Origin: Astropecten irregularis
Taxonomy: Eukaryota; Echinodermata; Asteroidea; Paxillosida; Astropectinidae
Reading direction: 5' to 3'
Length of the DNA: 64,000 bases
Assembly: GCA_963971285.1 (NCBI GenBank)
Contig: OZ020244.1
Location: forward strand, 310,001-374,000
Shown here: piece after piece, positions 56,001-64,000 of the stretch
Layout of the letters: every line of letters starts with the position of its first letter
How positions within the stretch are numbered: position 1 is the first letter of the stretch
The notes under the pieces: model-generated
What the model was told of the DNA's origin: nothing
What the model saw: only the letters and a program-made list of their open reading frames with translations
Database searches by the model: none
Position numbers and translations under genes: made by a program

Positions 56001-57091
56001 AATCCATCAGCGTTTAGCCTTTCTGGATACATGCGGCGATACATGCGAAGGGGTAGTGTGTTGCCTTGGGCACCAGTGTCTACCTTCACACGGAGTTTCA
56101 CAAGCATCTTGCTGTCACGTTTCACCGCGATGAATGTGTAGGCCTCATCTCGAGTGTCTGGTGTCGCATGTTCAGCAGTGGAGATGTCAGACACGAGAAT
56201 TGGGCTGATGACCATCTGGTCGAACTCGTCCTCGAGGTTGGTGTTTTGGGTCGACTGTGAGATTGAGTCGACATCACGCTGGTTTGCTGCCCCTCCTCTG
56301 GATCTGGATCGATGTTGGTGACGCTTATCGGACTTGTCCCGTGACTTGGATCTGGAACGGCGTTGCTGACTCTGGTTGGTTGAACCGGAACGGCACACGT
56401 TTCGCCAGTGATTCAGCTTGCCACATTTGTTACATGTGGCGTTATAAGCAGGACAGCGGTCTCTCGGTCGGAAGGGGTGAGAACCTCCACAGTTGCAACA
56501 CTTTCTGCCAGTATGGACAGCATCAACGGCAAGGTCAGTCGGTTGGACCTGGGCTAATTGTCGCATGTGGTTGATGGAAGCTTCATGTGTACGGCCCAAC
56601 TCGAGTGTTTGATGGAGAGTGAGGCTCTTGTCTTTGGCAAGAAGCTCTTTCTGCAGCTCTGTGTACCTGACGCCAGTGATGAATTGCTCGATAACTCTGT
56701 CTTTGAGCTCATTGTCATCTTTGAAGTCGCATTTCTTGGCGTGTAGTTTGAGTCGGGACAGGAATTCATCTACTGTCTCACTGTCTCTCTGTGCGAACTT
56801 CTGTAGGTACAGCCTGGCCACACGGAAATTCTCCTTCGGCTGTATTTGTTGCATGAACTTCTCCCACACGACATCAGGGTCTTTCTGCTCATCCTCAGGC
56901 AGACTCCATGAATTGTATATGCGGAGCCCTTGTGCACCCATGAAGAGTAGAATATGGTCTACCTGTTTGGCCACCGGTGTGTCTTTCACCGAGAAATACA
57001 GTGCACATTGTTGTTTGAAGATGAGGATAGCATTTGACTGATCAGGATTTCCCCAGTTCATCCTGGGATTAAGGCTATTGTTCTCTGCCAT
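53054..57091 (-). CDS. gag-pol: Gag-Pol polyprotein of element G2 (single ORF)
   Basis: The open frame is 1378 residues from the first ATG at 57190. The likelier start is the Met of MAENNSLNPRM at residue 34 (57091), because the earlier part overlaps the leader. Gag capsid-like region is ~60-200. Two zinc knuckle-like motifs follow, CNCGGSHPF...RC and CNKCGKLNHWRNVC (232-266), then an RS-rich stretch (270-300). Protease is VDTGAQ at 370-375. RT has IADD at 662-665 in place of the common YxDD. RNase H has VDASSRG near 811. Integrase has H1020/H1023/C1053/C1056 and catalytic D1084, D1138 and E1174. No frameshift or stop separates gag and pol, unlike G1. Confidence 0.95.
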   Translation of the reverse strand: MAENNSLNPRMNWGNPDQSNAILIFKQQCALYFSVKDTPVAKQVDHILLFMGAQGLRIYNSWSLPEDEQKDPDVVWEKFMQQIQPKENFRVARLYLQKFAQRDSETVDEFLSRLKLHAKKCDFKDDNELKDRVIEQFITGVRYTELQKELLAKDKSLTLHQTLELGRTHEASINHMRQLAQVQPTDLAVDAVHTGRKCCNCGGSHPFRPRDRCPAYNATCNKCGKLNHWRNVCRSGSTNQSQQRRSRSKSRDKSDKRHQHRSRSRGGAANQRDVDSISQSTQNTNLEDEFDQMVISPILVSDISTAEHATPDTRDEAYTFIAVKRDSKMLVKLRVKVDTGAQGNTLPLRMYRRMYPERLNADGFPKSDYTSNQRTVLTAYNNTQIKQYGSTSLTCRYGDSAWTAADFFIVESDGPAILGLPSSRELKLVTLHCAINKPQCAPINSTKDLQCQYPEQFDRIGNFPGTYRIVLKDDAHPSISAPRRCPINIKDELKSELDAMEQQGVIRRVTEPTDWVSSLTVSRRQNGKLRICLDPKDLNNAIRRCHHKTPTIEEITHSFSGAQFFSKLDAKNGYWSVRLDEESSILTTFNSPFGRYCYLRLPFGLVMSQDVFQLRMDQFLESCPGAIGIADDIVVFGATEEEHDNNLHHLMKAANQYGLMFNSSKCAIKTGQIKFFGMIYDKHGVHPDPDKVTAIKQISPPASKTALQEFLGMVTYLSPFIPHLSEHTADLRGLLKKDTDFAWSASHQIAFQKVKDLICLETILTYFDPSKETTIQVDASSRGLGAALTQDGKPVAFASKSLSGAEQRYANIERELLAVIFGCERFHTFVYGNKFTVESDHKPLEMIQRKSLKAAPPRLQRMLLRLQPYDVTVIYRPGKEMLLPDSLSRLPVANDNHIDLDLHVTFVRFTQPRLNMLQQHSASDATLTKLRDVIINGWPERRQELPKILHPYWPFRDELAVENGLIIKGECIVIPDSQQQHVLTQLHEGHQGCDKTKLRARDCVYWAGIAKDIEALVNNCTTCQHFQCAQPPESLLQHTIPTRPWQVVGTDLFFFEGDNFLIVADYYSKFPFIRKLPTPCTSQAVVSATKQIFAEHGIPERVVSDNARHYDSAQYKHFSDTWGFDHVTSSPHYPRSNGFVERTIQTVKKTLLKARASGTDINMALLCIRTTPVDHKIPSPAQLLYNRKVRGNLPVKIRNTLTSHDQIQDRLYQRQLSQKQCHDKHARDLPPLRAGQTVSIQDPHTHRWTPATVQQQCHEPRSYVVQTPNGSILRRNRRHIRDLQPVKKRVTFNLDSPQPTQRVPATPTPTAQMTAPTDNNSGGNRQQQYQTRSGRTVRKPQKLDL

Positions 57092-57370
57092 GGTGGTTGA
57101 ACTATGATACACCAGGTTATGTATTGAACAGAAACAGCTTACCGGATTGTAGCACGGCAAGTCTGGTCGCCAAGTTATCGTTTTGTGCACGGAGGTATAC
57201 AGTCACAGTGTACACGTACAGTCAATGGGACCCGATCCTGTGTAATTCACGTGGTTTTCGTGCGTAGAAAACGGCGTCAAAACTCTCGGTTTACCGACTC
57301 CAGTTCACACCAGAATCGCTCGAAAGTGTTCAGCTACTGTTCAGCGGTGTTTGCTTGTAGTAATGCAGCT

Positions 57371-57388
57371 AATTTACCGCTGCCACCA
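57371..57388 (-). promoter_or_regulatory. Primer binding site of element G2
   Basis: The sense strand reads TGGTGGCAGCGGTAAATT immediately after the 5' LTR with no gap. The TGG start matches the CCA end of a tRNA. I did not identify the tRNA. Confidence 0.85.
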
Positions 57389-57503
57389 TGTTAGTAGGTT
57401 GCCTAGATATACAAGGTACACGGAGAGCTATGTCTGCTTTTATGACTCAGTTTAATCAGCCATCTTGGAAGATAATAGAGCGCCCTCTGTTGGTGGTATG
57501 ACA
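57389..57503 (-). repeat. 5' LTR of element G2
   Basis: 115 bp, same sequence as 50702-50816. It is followed by the target duplication GTATG at 57504-57508. Confidence 0.95.
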
Positions 57504-57622
57504 GTATGAGCAGGCTTGATGTTGTTTGTCCTTACAAATAGAATCTGTGTGTGATGGGCTTGATTGTGTTGCATTTATCAGAAGATTGTGATTGGTTTGT
57601 ATTTTTCCTTTTTTTTATTCAG

Positions 57623-57682
57623 GTCTGTGTTAAGCATTAACCAGATATTTCTAAAATATGAATACTAAAATGCTCATTAAAG
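57623..57682 (+). ncRNA. Candidate spliced non-coding exon a
   Basis: TTTTTTTTATTCAG|GTCTG to TTAAAG|GTAAGC, strong acceptor and donor around 60 bp. Stops occur in all frames. Confidence 0.4.
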
Positions 57683-57834
57683 GTAAGCCATCTGAGCAAG
57701 GTTAGTTATGATGAAGATTATTTCACCATATGGTCTTTGAGCTGCAATTAATTTCTATATCACTTTACATTAAAGTGCTAAATTGTCCTGAAAAGAAGGT
57801 TGTTGTAATACATCTGAATATTTAATTAATGTAA

Positions 57835-57849
57835 CCTAGCTCTGCTAGG
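57835..57849 (+). other. Hairpin CCTAGCTCTGCTAGG, copy 1
   Basis: A perfect 6-bp stem with a 3-base loop, 30 bp ahead of the exon-like segment at 57880. The same hairpin recurs at 58341 (loop CTT), 58956, 59610, 60264, 60939 and 61572. Confidence 0.75.
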
Positions 57850-57879
57850 CAGATTTGTTCTTGTTTTCCTACATTATAG

Positions 57880-57985
57880 TGAAGAGCTTCATGTGAATTA
57901 TAAAGGACCAATATCTACCTGTCCTTAGATGGTAGATGTTGCATGAGGAATGGACAGCTACAGTTTGCAGTTACTGTTCCCACAG
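57880..57985 (+). ncRNA. Candidate spliced non-coding exon b
   Basis: Acceptor CCTACATTATAG|TGAAG and donor CCCACAG|GTGAGAATT. Diverged relative of the tandem exon copies at 59.0-61.7 kb (shared GATGTTGCATGAGGAATGGACAG-like part). Stops in every frame. Confidence 0.45.
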
Positions 57986-58384
57986 GTGAGAATTAGGGTA
58001 AACCCCCACCACAACTCTTCTATCTAGACACTCCAAGTTGGTCAGTTAATTATAGACCTACCCAACTCAAATATCACCGTTCCTACTACAATTCTGATTT
58101 GGCCAGCAACCAAACATTTCAAACAATTCATCAGTCAGTCAACATACTTTCAAGTCCCCTTTTGGCACATATCAAGTGTATTCTCATGATCAAACTCCTC
58201 ATGAAAATGATGAGCTAATTTTGCCCTTTATGTAATGATCCATAATTCTCTAAATGTTGCAATATAGTTGGAGAGTAAAGCTATTTGTACTGGCATTTAA
58301 GGAATGACCCACATTCTGTGAAGATATTTTAACAATGTAACCTAGCCTTGCTAGGCTGAATTTTGTCTTGCATTTCTGTATTAG

Positions 58385-58487
58385 CTTGGCTGAACTAAAG
58401 AGGATCAATAACTACCAGTTTGATGAAAGATGTTGCATGGAGGTGAACAGCTCAATCACACCATCACATATGATGCTGAGAAACAGG
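58385..58487 (+). ncRNA. Candidate spliced non-coding exon c
   Basis: Acceptor TCTGTATTAG|CTTGG and donor ACAGG|GTAAAA. Shares TTTGATGAAAGATGTTGCAT and the CATCACA-ATGATGCTG phrase with the tandem copies. Confidence 0.4.
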
Positions 58488-59165
58488 GTAAAACATATGA
58501 ATCAATAAGCCTTATGATGTGTTGGAAGGTAACCCTCTCTGTGCACAGCGCTGACTTACAGAGTGTTACATCCAACAGAGCATCTATTAGAAAATACAGA
58601 TATGATTGCCAATAGAGGGTTACGTGCCTCTCAGTGCATAGCGCTGACTTATGGGGGCACCTTCTCTGAAGAAAGATAAATGCTGGCCACAAAGGAACTT
58701 CATATAGGGCATTATAATCTGCAAACCTGTAACAGTGCCTTGTGCATTGTTACTTATTATAAGTAACATATTAGTAGCACTGATTTATTTTCAGAGGTCC
58801 TTATCTGTGGATTTTTATTAAGACGACAATTTTCTCAGAATTCATTGCCCATTATAATTTAATTTCTCAGTGCCTAGCTTCTTGTCATTCTAACTAAAAT
58901 AAGTGTTAAGAAAAAATGCACATGTTAGAATGCTAATTGAATTTTACTAATGTATCCTAGCTCTGCTAGGTCGAATTTCCCCCTGTAATCTTACCTTTAA
59001 GTCAAGAACTTCAGGTGAACCAGTTCCTACCAGCTGGATGAAAGATGCTGCCAGAAGATGGACAGCTAGTAAACGCTACCATCACAGATGAAATGCTGTT
59101 GAACCGGAAGGATCTTTACAACTGTGGAGCAGAAAAAACAGATAAGAAATGGCATATATAAGGTA

Positions 59166-59200
59166 ACCCTCTCGGTGCATAGCGCTGACTTACAGAGGGT
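59166..59200 (+). ncRNA. Candidate structured RNA motif, type A
   Basis: ACCCTCT and AGAGGGT pair as an outer stem around an inner stem CGGTGC/GCGCTG and the 3' linker ACTTAC. Further type A copies are near 59825 (one mismatch), 60495 and 61155. Older relatives are at 58529-58570 (GTAAC-CTCT with AGAG-GTTAC) and 58624-58660 (GTGCCTC with GGGGCAC). Confidence 0.55.
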
Positions 59201-59251
59201 CGATCCTTACAACAAAGTATCTAAGAAAATAGAGATAAGAATTTGCAGACA

Positions 59252-59302
59252 AAAGGTGTAACCCTCTCGGTGCATATAGCGCTGACTTATGTGGACACCT
59301 TT
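59252..59302 (+). ncRNA. Candidate structured RNA motif, type B
   Basis: AAAGGTGT and ACACCTTT form the outer stem. The core again contains CGGTGCAT-ATA-GCGCTGACTTA, with a loop lengthened by two bases. Other copies start near 59912, 60582 and 61241. Confidence 0.55.
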
Positions 59303-59407
59303 TCAGAAGAACGATAATTGCTGGCAGTGGCCACAAAGGAACTTCATATAGGGCATTATAATCTGCAAACCTGTAACAGTGCCTTGTGCATTGTTACTTA
59401 TAAGGTA

Positions 59408-59460
59408 ACCTCTCAGTGCATATTAGTAGCACTGATTTATTTTCAGAGGTCCTTATCTGT
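59408..59460 (+). ncRNA. Candidate structured RNA motif, type C
   Basis: ACCTCT and AGAGGT form the outer stem. The inner stem is CAGTGC/GCACTG with a longer loop ATATTAGTA, and the 3' linker is ATTTATTTTC. Copies are near 60066, 60735 and 61391. Confidence 0.5.
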
Positions 59461-61617
59461 GGATTTTTATTAAGACGACAATTTTCTCAGAAATCATTGC
59501 CCATTATAATTTAATTTCTCAGTGCCTAGCATCATTGTCATTCTAAGTAAAATAAGTGTTCAGAAAAAACTGCACATGTTAGAATGCTAATTGAATTTTA
59601 CTAATGTATCCTAGCTCTGCTAGGTCGAATTTCTCCCTGTATTCTTACCTTTAAGTCAAGAACTTCAGGTGAACCAGTCCCTACCAGCTGGATGAAAGAT
59701 GCTGCAAGAAGATGGACAGCTAGTAAACGCTACCATCACAGATGAAATGCTGTTGAACCGGAAGGGTCTTTACAACTTTGGAGCAGAAAAAAACAGATAA
59801 GAAATTGCATGTATAATTAAGGTAACACTCTCGGTGCATAGCGCTGACTTACAGAGGGTCGATCCTTACAACAAAGTATCTAAGAAAATAGAGATAAGAA
59901 TTTGCAGACAGAAGGTGTAACCCTCTCGGTGCATATAGCGCTGACTTATGTGGACACCTTTTCTGAAGAACGATAATTGCTGGCAGTGGCCACAAAGGAA
60001 CTTCATATAGGGAATTATAATCTGCAAACCTGTAACAGTGCCTGGTGCATTGTTACTTATAAGGTAACCTCTCAGTGCATATTAGTAGCACTGATTTATT
60101 TTCAGAGGTCCTTATCTGTGGATTTTTATTAAGACGACAATTTTCTCAGAAATCATTGCCCATTATAATTTAATTTTTCATCGCCTAGCATCGGGGTCAT
60201 TCAAAGTAAAATAAGTGTTCAGAAAAAATTGCACATGTTAGAATGCTAATTGAATTTAACTATCCTAGCTCTGCTAGGTCGAATTTCTCCCTGTATTCTT
60301 ACCTTTAAGTCAAGAACTTCAGGTGAACCAGTTCCTACCAGCTGGATGAAAGATGCTGCAAGAATCTTCTTTACTAGAAGATGGACAGCTAGTAAACGCT
60401 ACCATCACAGATGAAATGCTGTTGAACCGGAAGGGTCTTTACAACTGTGGAGCAGAAAAAAAACAGATAAAAAATTGCATGTATAATTAAGGTAACCCTC
60501 TCGGTGCATAGCGCTGACTTACAGAGGGTCGATCCTTACAACAAAGTATCTAAGAAAATAGAGATAAGAATTTGCAGACCAAAGGTGTAACCGTCTCGGT
60601 GCATATAGCGCTGACTTATGTGGACACCTTTTCTGAAGAACGATAATTGCTGGCAGTGGCCACAAAGGAACTTCATATAGGGCATTATAATCTGCAAACC
60701 TGTAACAGTGTCTTGTGCATTGTTACTTATCAGGTAACCTCTCAGTGCATAATAGTAGCACTGATTTATTTTCAGAGGTCCTTATCTGTGGATTTTTATT
60801 AAGACGACAATTTTCTCAGATATCATTGCCCATTATAATTTAATTTCTCAGTGCCTAGCATCGTTGTCATTCTAAGTAAAAAAAGTGTTCAGAAAAAATT
60901 GCACATGTTAGAATGCTAATTGAATTTAACTAATGTATCCTAGCTCTGCTAGGTCGAATTTCGCCCTGTATTCTTACCTTTAAGTCAAGAACTTCAGGTG
61001 AACCAGTTCCTACCAGCTGGATGAAAGATGCTGCAAGAAGATGGACAGCTAGTAAACGCTACCATCACAGATGAAATGCTGTTGAACCGGAAGGGTCCTT
61101 ACAACTGTGGAGCAGAAAAAAACAGATAAGAAATTGCATGTATAATTAAGGTAACCCTCTCGGTGCATAGCGCTGACTTACAGAGGGTCGATCCTTACAA
61201 CAAAGTATCTAAGAAAATAGAGATAAGAATTTGCAGACAAAAGGTGTAACCCTCTCGGTGCATAGCGCTGACTTATGTGGACACCTTTTCTGAAGAACGA
61301 TAATTGCTGGCAGTGGCCACAAAGGAACTTCATATAGGGCATTAAAATCTGCAAACCTGTAACAGTGCCTGGTGCATTGTTACTTACAAGGTAACCTCTC
61401 AGTGCATATTAGTAGCACTGATTTATTTTCAGAGGTCCTTATCTGTGGATTTTTATTCAGACGACAATTTTCTCAGAAATCATTGCCCATTATAATTTAA
61501 TTTCTCAGTGCATAGCATTGTGGTCAAAATATTGCACATTTTAGAATAATAATATAATTTTACTAATGTAACCTAGCTCTGCTAGGCCAAATTTCTCCCC
61601 GTATTCTTACATTTTAG

Positions 61618-61751
61618 TCAACTTCAGGTGAACCAGTTCCTACCAGCTGGATGAAAGATGCTGGAAGAAGATGGACAGGATAGTCAATCACATGCCGAGG
61701 AACTGAGGCAGGGAAGATGCAAGACTCACTGATGAGCTGATATTCCCAAAG
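61618..61751 (+). ncRNA. Candidate spliced non-coding exon d
   Basis: Acceptor TTACATTTTAG|TCAAC and donor CCCAAAG|GTGAGAATT. The first ~65 bp match the tandem copies. The rest (GCAAGACTCACTGATGA) matches the next exon at 62193. It is therefore the best preserved spliceable unit. Confidence 0.5.
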
Positions 61752-62192
61752 GTGAGAATTGATGAAGTTCATTTCATTACTTGTTTTTGAAGTGGTGGGC
61801 TAGCTGGTGAATCCTACAGTCAGTCAGCAGTTTACCATTTCAAGTACACTGAGTATCTATATGTTTACATTGTAAGGCATTGTACAGTCACTTCAACAAT
61901 TTTCCACTTTGCCCATATAACACATAGCCCACTTGCCACTTGCCATTTATGCACAATCTGGCATATGGCGCGCAGGCCAAGTGGCACTTTGGCAAATGGG
62001 TGAAGTGACCGACACCCTGTAGGGTATTATACCTCATATAAAGTAGCACATACTGACCTGTAGCTCAGTGCCTATTGTATTTTGTAATTACCAGTCATGA
62101 AAGTGCAGTTAGTTGTTGATTGCATTGTCTGTGTTGTTTACTAAGAGTTGGCAAATAATTCATGTAGTCAGAACATGTATTGTACTTTGTAG
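61752..62192. other. Intron-like non-coding sequence
   Basis: No gene or recognisable repeat apart from short GGCACTTTGGC/GCCACTTGCC-type inverted phrases around 61930-61990. Confidence 0.4.
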
Positions 62193-62366
62193 AGAGGATG
62201 GATATCTACCTGCAAGTGGATCTGATAGAAGCTTCATGAGGGATAAAGAGCAACATAAGACACTCATCACATGATACTGATCAAGGAACTAGGATTAGGA
62301 TACAAGACTCACTGATGACCCTAGCTGCTTGATGATGATGAGCTTGCCATTACTTTTATTCTGAAG
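62193..62366 (+). ncRNA. Candidate spliced non-coding exon e
   Basis: Acceptor TGTACTTTGTAG|AGAGG and donor CTGAAG|GTGAGAATT, the same nine donor bases as exons b and d. It contains a GATGATGATGAGCTTGCC run. Stops in all frames. Confidence 0.45.
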
Positions 62367-62787
62367 GTGAGAATTATGAGAAATCTCCACAGAATTTACT
62401 GGAAATTTCTTCTGTTTGAAGTAGTTACTGAATCAGTCAGTAGAAAGCCAAGCCAAGGAGAACAATCACAGTCATGGTAACCCATTCTGCCTGGAGTATT
62501 TGTGGTCAAATTACAAATGAGGAACTTATTCATACTTAGTGGCTACAATTAGATCCTGAACCAAGCACCTCCTTACTATGGAATAAGTTCCTAGCCTTTT
62601 CTTGCTTTCCTATGTTGGCTTATTAAACTGTTGCAGTCGATTTCACGAAACAAATTTCATGGCGTAAGTGGACTTACGCAACTGCGTAAAGTTTCTTGAA
62701 ATCGGGCATTGGTCTGGAAAGTCTTAAGTCAATACCATCAACACCAACAGTATCACTACACACATTATGCATGTGCAATCTCAGTGA
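62367..62787. other. Intron-like non-coding sequence
   Basis: No gene seen. A near-palindrome GTAAGTGGACTTACGC lies around 62665-62680. Confidence 0.4.
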
Positions 62788-62962
62788 ATGTTTCTTTGTT
62801 CACTTTTCAATCACTTAGAATTGGACCAGTCAGTTTCCCTTGTGGTTATTAATGTGCAATCTTTGAAAAGTGAACAAAGAAAAATTTACTGGAGCCGGAT
62901 TCAAACTGGCGACCTCCTGAATACCATACAGGTGCTAGGCTACCAGCTGAGCCATCCAGCCC
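62788..62962 (-). repeat. tRNA-derived SINE with inverted tail copy
   Basis: On the minus strand, GGCTGGATGG... and GGCTCAGCTGGTA (A box, 62941-62953) are followed by GTTTGAATCCG (B box, 62897-62907), then GGCTCCAGTAAATTTTTC and a TTTGTTCACTTTTCAA tail. The tail TTTCTTTGTTCACTTTTCAA is found again inverted at ~62790-62810, so two tails face each other. Related to 16990-17040 and, by its head, to the 99-bp satellite. Confidence 0.8.
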
Positions 62963-63366
62963 TATGTTGGTGGTGACCCCAATAGTCAATTATTCCTGTT
63001 CGTTGGCAGTCAGAAACCACGCACACACCGCCTTACCCCAAGGATCGTTTCAATGATACACGCAGCAATGCTGCAACCTTGAAACGGTACATGGGGGATG
63101 TGCAATCTATGTGCAATCTTGTAGATTATTCCCCGTGGGAGGGAGGGGGTGGGCAAATTTGCAGATTTGAGCTGAAAACTGGCACTACTATCATGATTGG
63201 CAGGGGTCTGTAGATCTTATCAAACCTTTTCATTTAAATTGACCAGAAAAATTGCCATTTGAATATTTCCAAGGAATGGTAGTAAACAGACAAAAGGACT
63301 GCACCCTGCAGTGGTTGAATTTTTTTAATGTTTTATTTCTATTTGCATGATGAATATTTATTTCAG
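62963..63366. other. Non-coding sequence before candidate terminal exon
   Basis: Nothing recognisable. Contains a short inverted repeat GTTTCAATG / CTTGAAAC near 63047-63085. Confidence 0.35.
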
Positions 63367-63699
63367 AATCCACCTGCTGTGTATGGAAAAGACAACAATG
63401 GGCTCAGGACTGAGGGCTTACAAACACTCTGCAAGAAGGAATCACAGTTCATCATCCACAAGCCAACATCAATCATGAATATTTATCATGCTGTAGCTAT
63501 TATTGTCTGCTCCCATGGAATCCCAAATCTTTATAAAATATCTGAGATATTTCATGGACAAATGAATGACAATGGCTACAGCAAGGTAAATCATGTAGTA
63601 AAGGGGCTAATCTGTATTAAAGGTGGTTACAAATTTGGATTTAAAACAGAAGAGTTTTGGAATATTCCTGACAGGTTAGCCCCAGATGTTTTCATATAA
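63367..63699 (+). CDS. Hypothetical terminal exon ORF (110 codons)
   Basis: After acceptor TATTTATTTCAG| the frame NPPAVYGKDNNGLRTEGLQT... is open for 110 codons to TAA. An ATG lies upstream at 63328. There are cysteines but no signal or known motif. It could be the last exon of the plus-strand unit whose earlier exons look non-coding, or a chance ORF. I do not recognise it. Confidence 0.25.
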   Translation, partial: NPPAVYGKDNNGLRTEGLQTLCKKESQFIIHKPTSIMNIYHAVAIIVCSHGIPNLYKISEIFHGQMNDNGYSKVNHVVKGLICIKGGYKFGFKTEEFWNIPDRLAPDVFI

Positions 63700-63745
63700 T
63701 ATGTAATAGTTTTCATTTATGTGTGTAAAAGTATGATTGGCATAT

Positions 63746-64000
63746 ACAGGGTGTCCCAAAGACCGCAACACTTTGCGTTGGAACTATTTAATGAAAATTA
63801 AACTGTTTATCACTTCAAGATTCAGATATGTGATGCAGCCATGTCCTGGCTATCAGCTATCACCATGTAGAATTTGAGCAAAATTGGACAGAAATTGAGT
63901 GAAAGAAACTAAGACCGAATTACCCAACCTCCAAACCCCATCTTTCTTTCATACACATTATGTGTTTATTGACCACTATGCTTGTTATCTTTGCAAATTT
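63746..64000 (+). mobile_element. Possible end of a DNA transposon (truncated by window)
   Basis: TACAGGGTGTCCCAAAGACC is a terminus type seen in many invertebrate DNA transposons. The remainder runs off the window, so no partner end can be checked. Confidence 0.3.

Larger units (their letters stand above)
50702..57503 (-). mobile_element. Complete Ty3/gypsy-type LTR retrotransposon (element G2)
   Basis: 115-bp direct repeats at 50702-50816 and 57389-57503 begin TGTTAG and end ATGACA. GTATG is duplicated on both sides (50697-50701 and 57504-57508). On the minus strand a perfect PBS abuts the 5' LTR and a polypurine tract abuts the 3' LTR. One fused gag-pol ORF is intact. An unusual 2.2-kb non-coding region (50829-53053) separates the stop codon from the 3' LTR. 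The very short LTRs contrast with the 1846-bp LTRs of G1. Confidence 0.97.
58900..61586 (+). repeat. ~655-bp tandem array of exon-plus-hairpin units
   Basis: Four to five units. The hairpin CCTAGCTCTGCTAGG starts at 58956, 59610, 60264, 60939 and 61572 (steps 654, 654, 675, 633). Each unit has TTACTAAT, the hairpin, a T/C tract with CTTTAAG, an exon-like part (CTTCAGGTGAACCAGTTCC, TACCAGCTGGATGAAAGATG, GATGGACAGCTAGTAAACGC) and then three stem-loops with a GTGCATA core. Copies are about 95% alike, while neighbours at 57.8 and 58.3 kb are older relatives. There is no coding frame. Confidence 0.9.

Overview
This is eukaryotic nuclear DNA, most likely from a marine invertebrate animal. The evidence is spliced multi-exon genes, an apple/PAN plus fibrinogen-domain secreted protein, tRNA-derived SINE sequence, hAT/MULE/LINE/Ty3 elements of the kinds common in echinoderms, hemichordates, amphioxus and molluscs, and long satellites. 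I cannot name the species. Host coding sequence is sparse; most of the window is transposons, satellites and introns.

Layout, left to right. (1) 1-1.7 kb: a non-autonomous hAT-like element cut by the window edge, carrying a nested element with 9-bp target duplications. (2) 2.4-12.1 kb: a complete, apparently young Ty3/gypsy-type LTR retrotransposon on the minus strand (1846-bp LTRs, intact gag and pol, a GGGAAAC slippery site at the gag stop). (3) 12.3-20 kb: a 130-bp MITE, AT-rich non-coding DNA, and one intact single-exon host gene on the minus strand for a secreted fibrinogen-related lectin-like protein. (4) 20.0-27.3 kb: a 99-bp satellite resembling the 5' half of a tRNA-derived SINE, with a 1164-bp higher-order period, split by a 5'-truncated LINE with an intact ORF2. 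(5) 27.5-34.7 kb: the 3' part of a minus-strand host gene (six frame-compatible exons, tandem-95/cadherin-like), with two minisatellites in its introns (55 bp x 7, and a 3.7-kb array of a 20-bp unit). (6) 35.2-42 kb: a second hAT-like copy with an exact 8-bp target duplication, a 4-kb TIR element with dense GACGTC subterminal repeats, and another element with a 9-bp target duplication. (7) 44.1-63.7 kb: a probable plus-strand spliced, mostly non-coding transcription unit. It holds a full-length-looking LINE with 69-bp 5' monomers, repeated branch-point-like modules, a second intact Ty3/gypsy-type element with 115-bp LTRs, and a roughly 655-bp tandem array of duplicated exons packed with small hairpins.

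The part that looks least like a catalogued feature is 57.6-62.4 kb. Exon-like cassettes are tandemly amplified. Each is preceded by the hairpin CCTAGCTCTGCTAGG, and the array also carries many copies of a second stem-loop whose core (GTGCATAGCGCTGACTTA) is constant while its outer stem changes with pairing kept. That is the signature expected of a structured RNA. All assignments rest on reading the sequence and on knowledge of the families; no searches were run.
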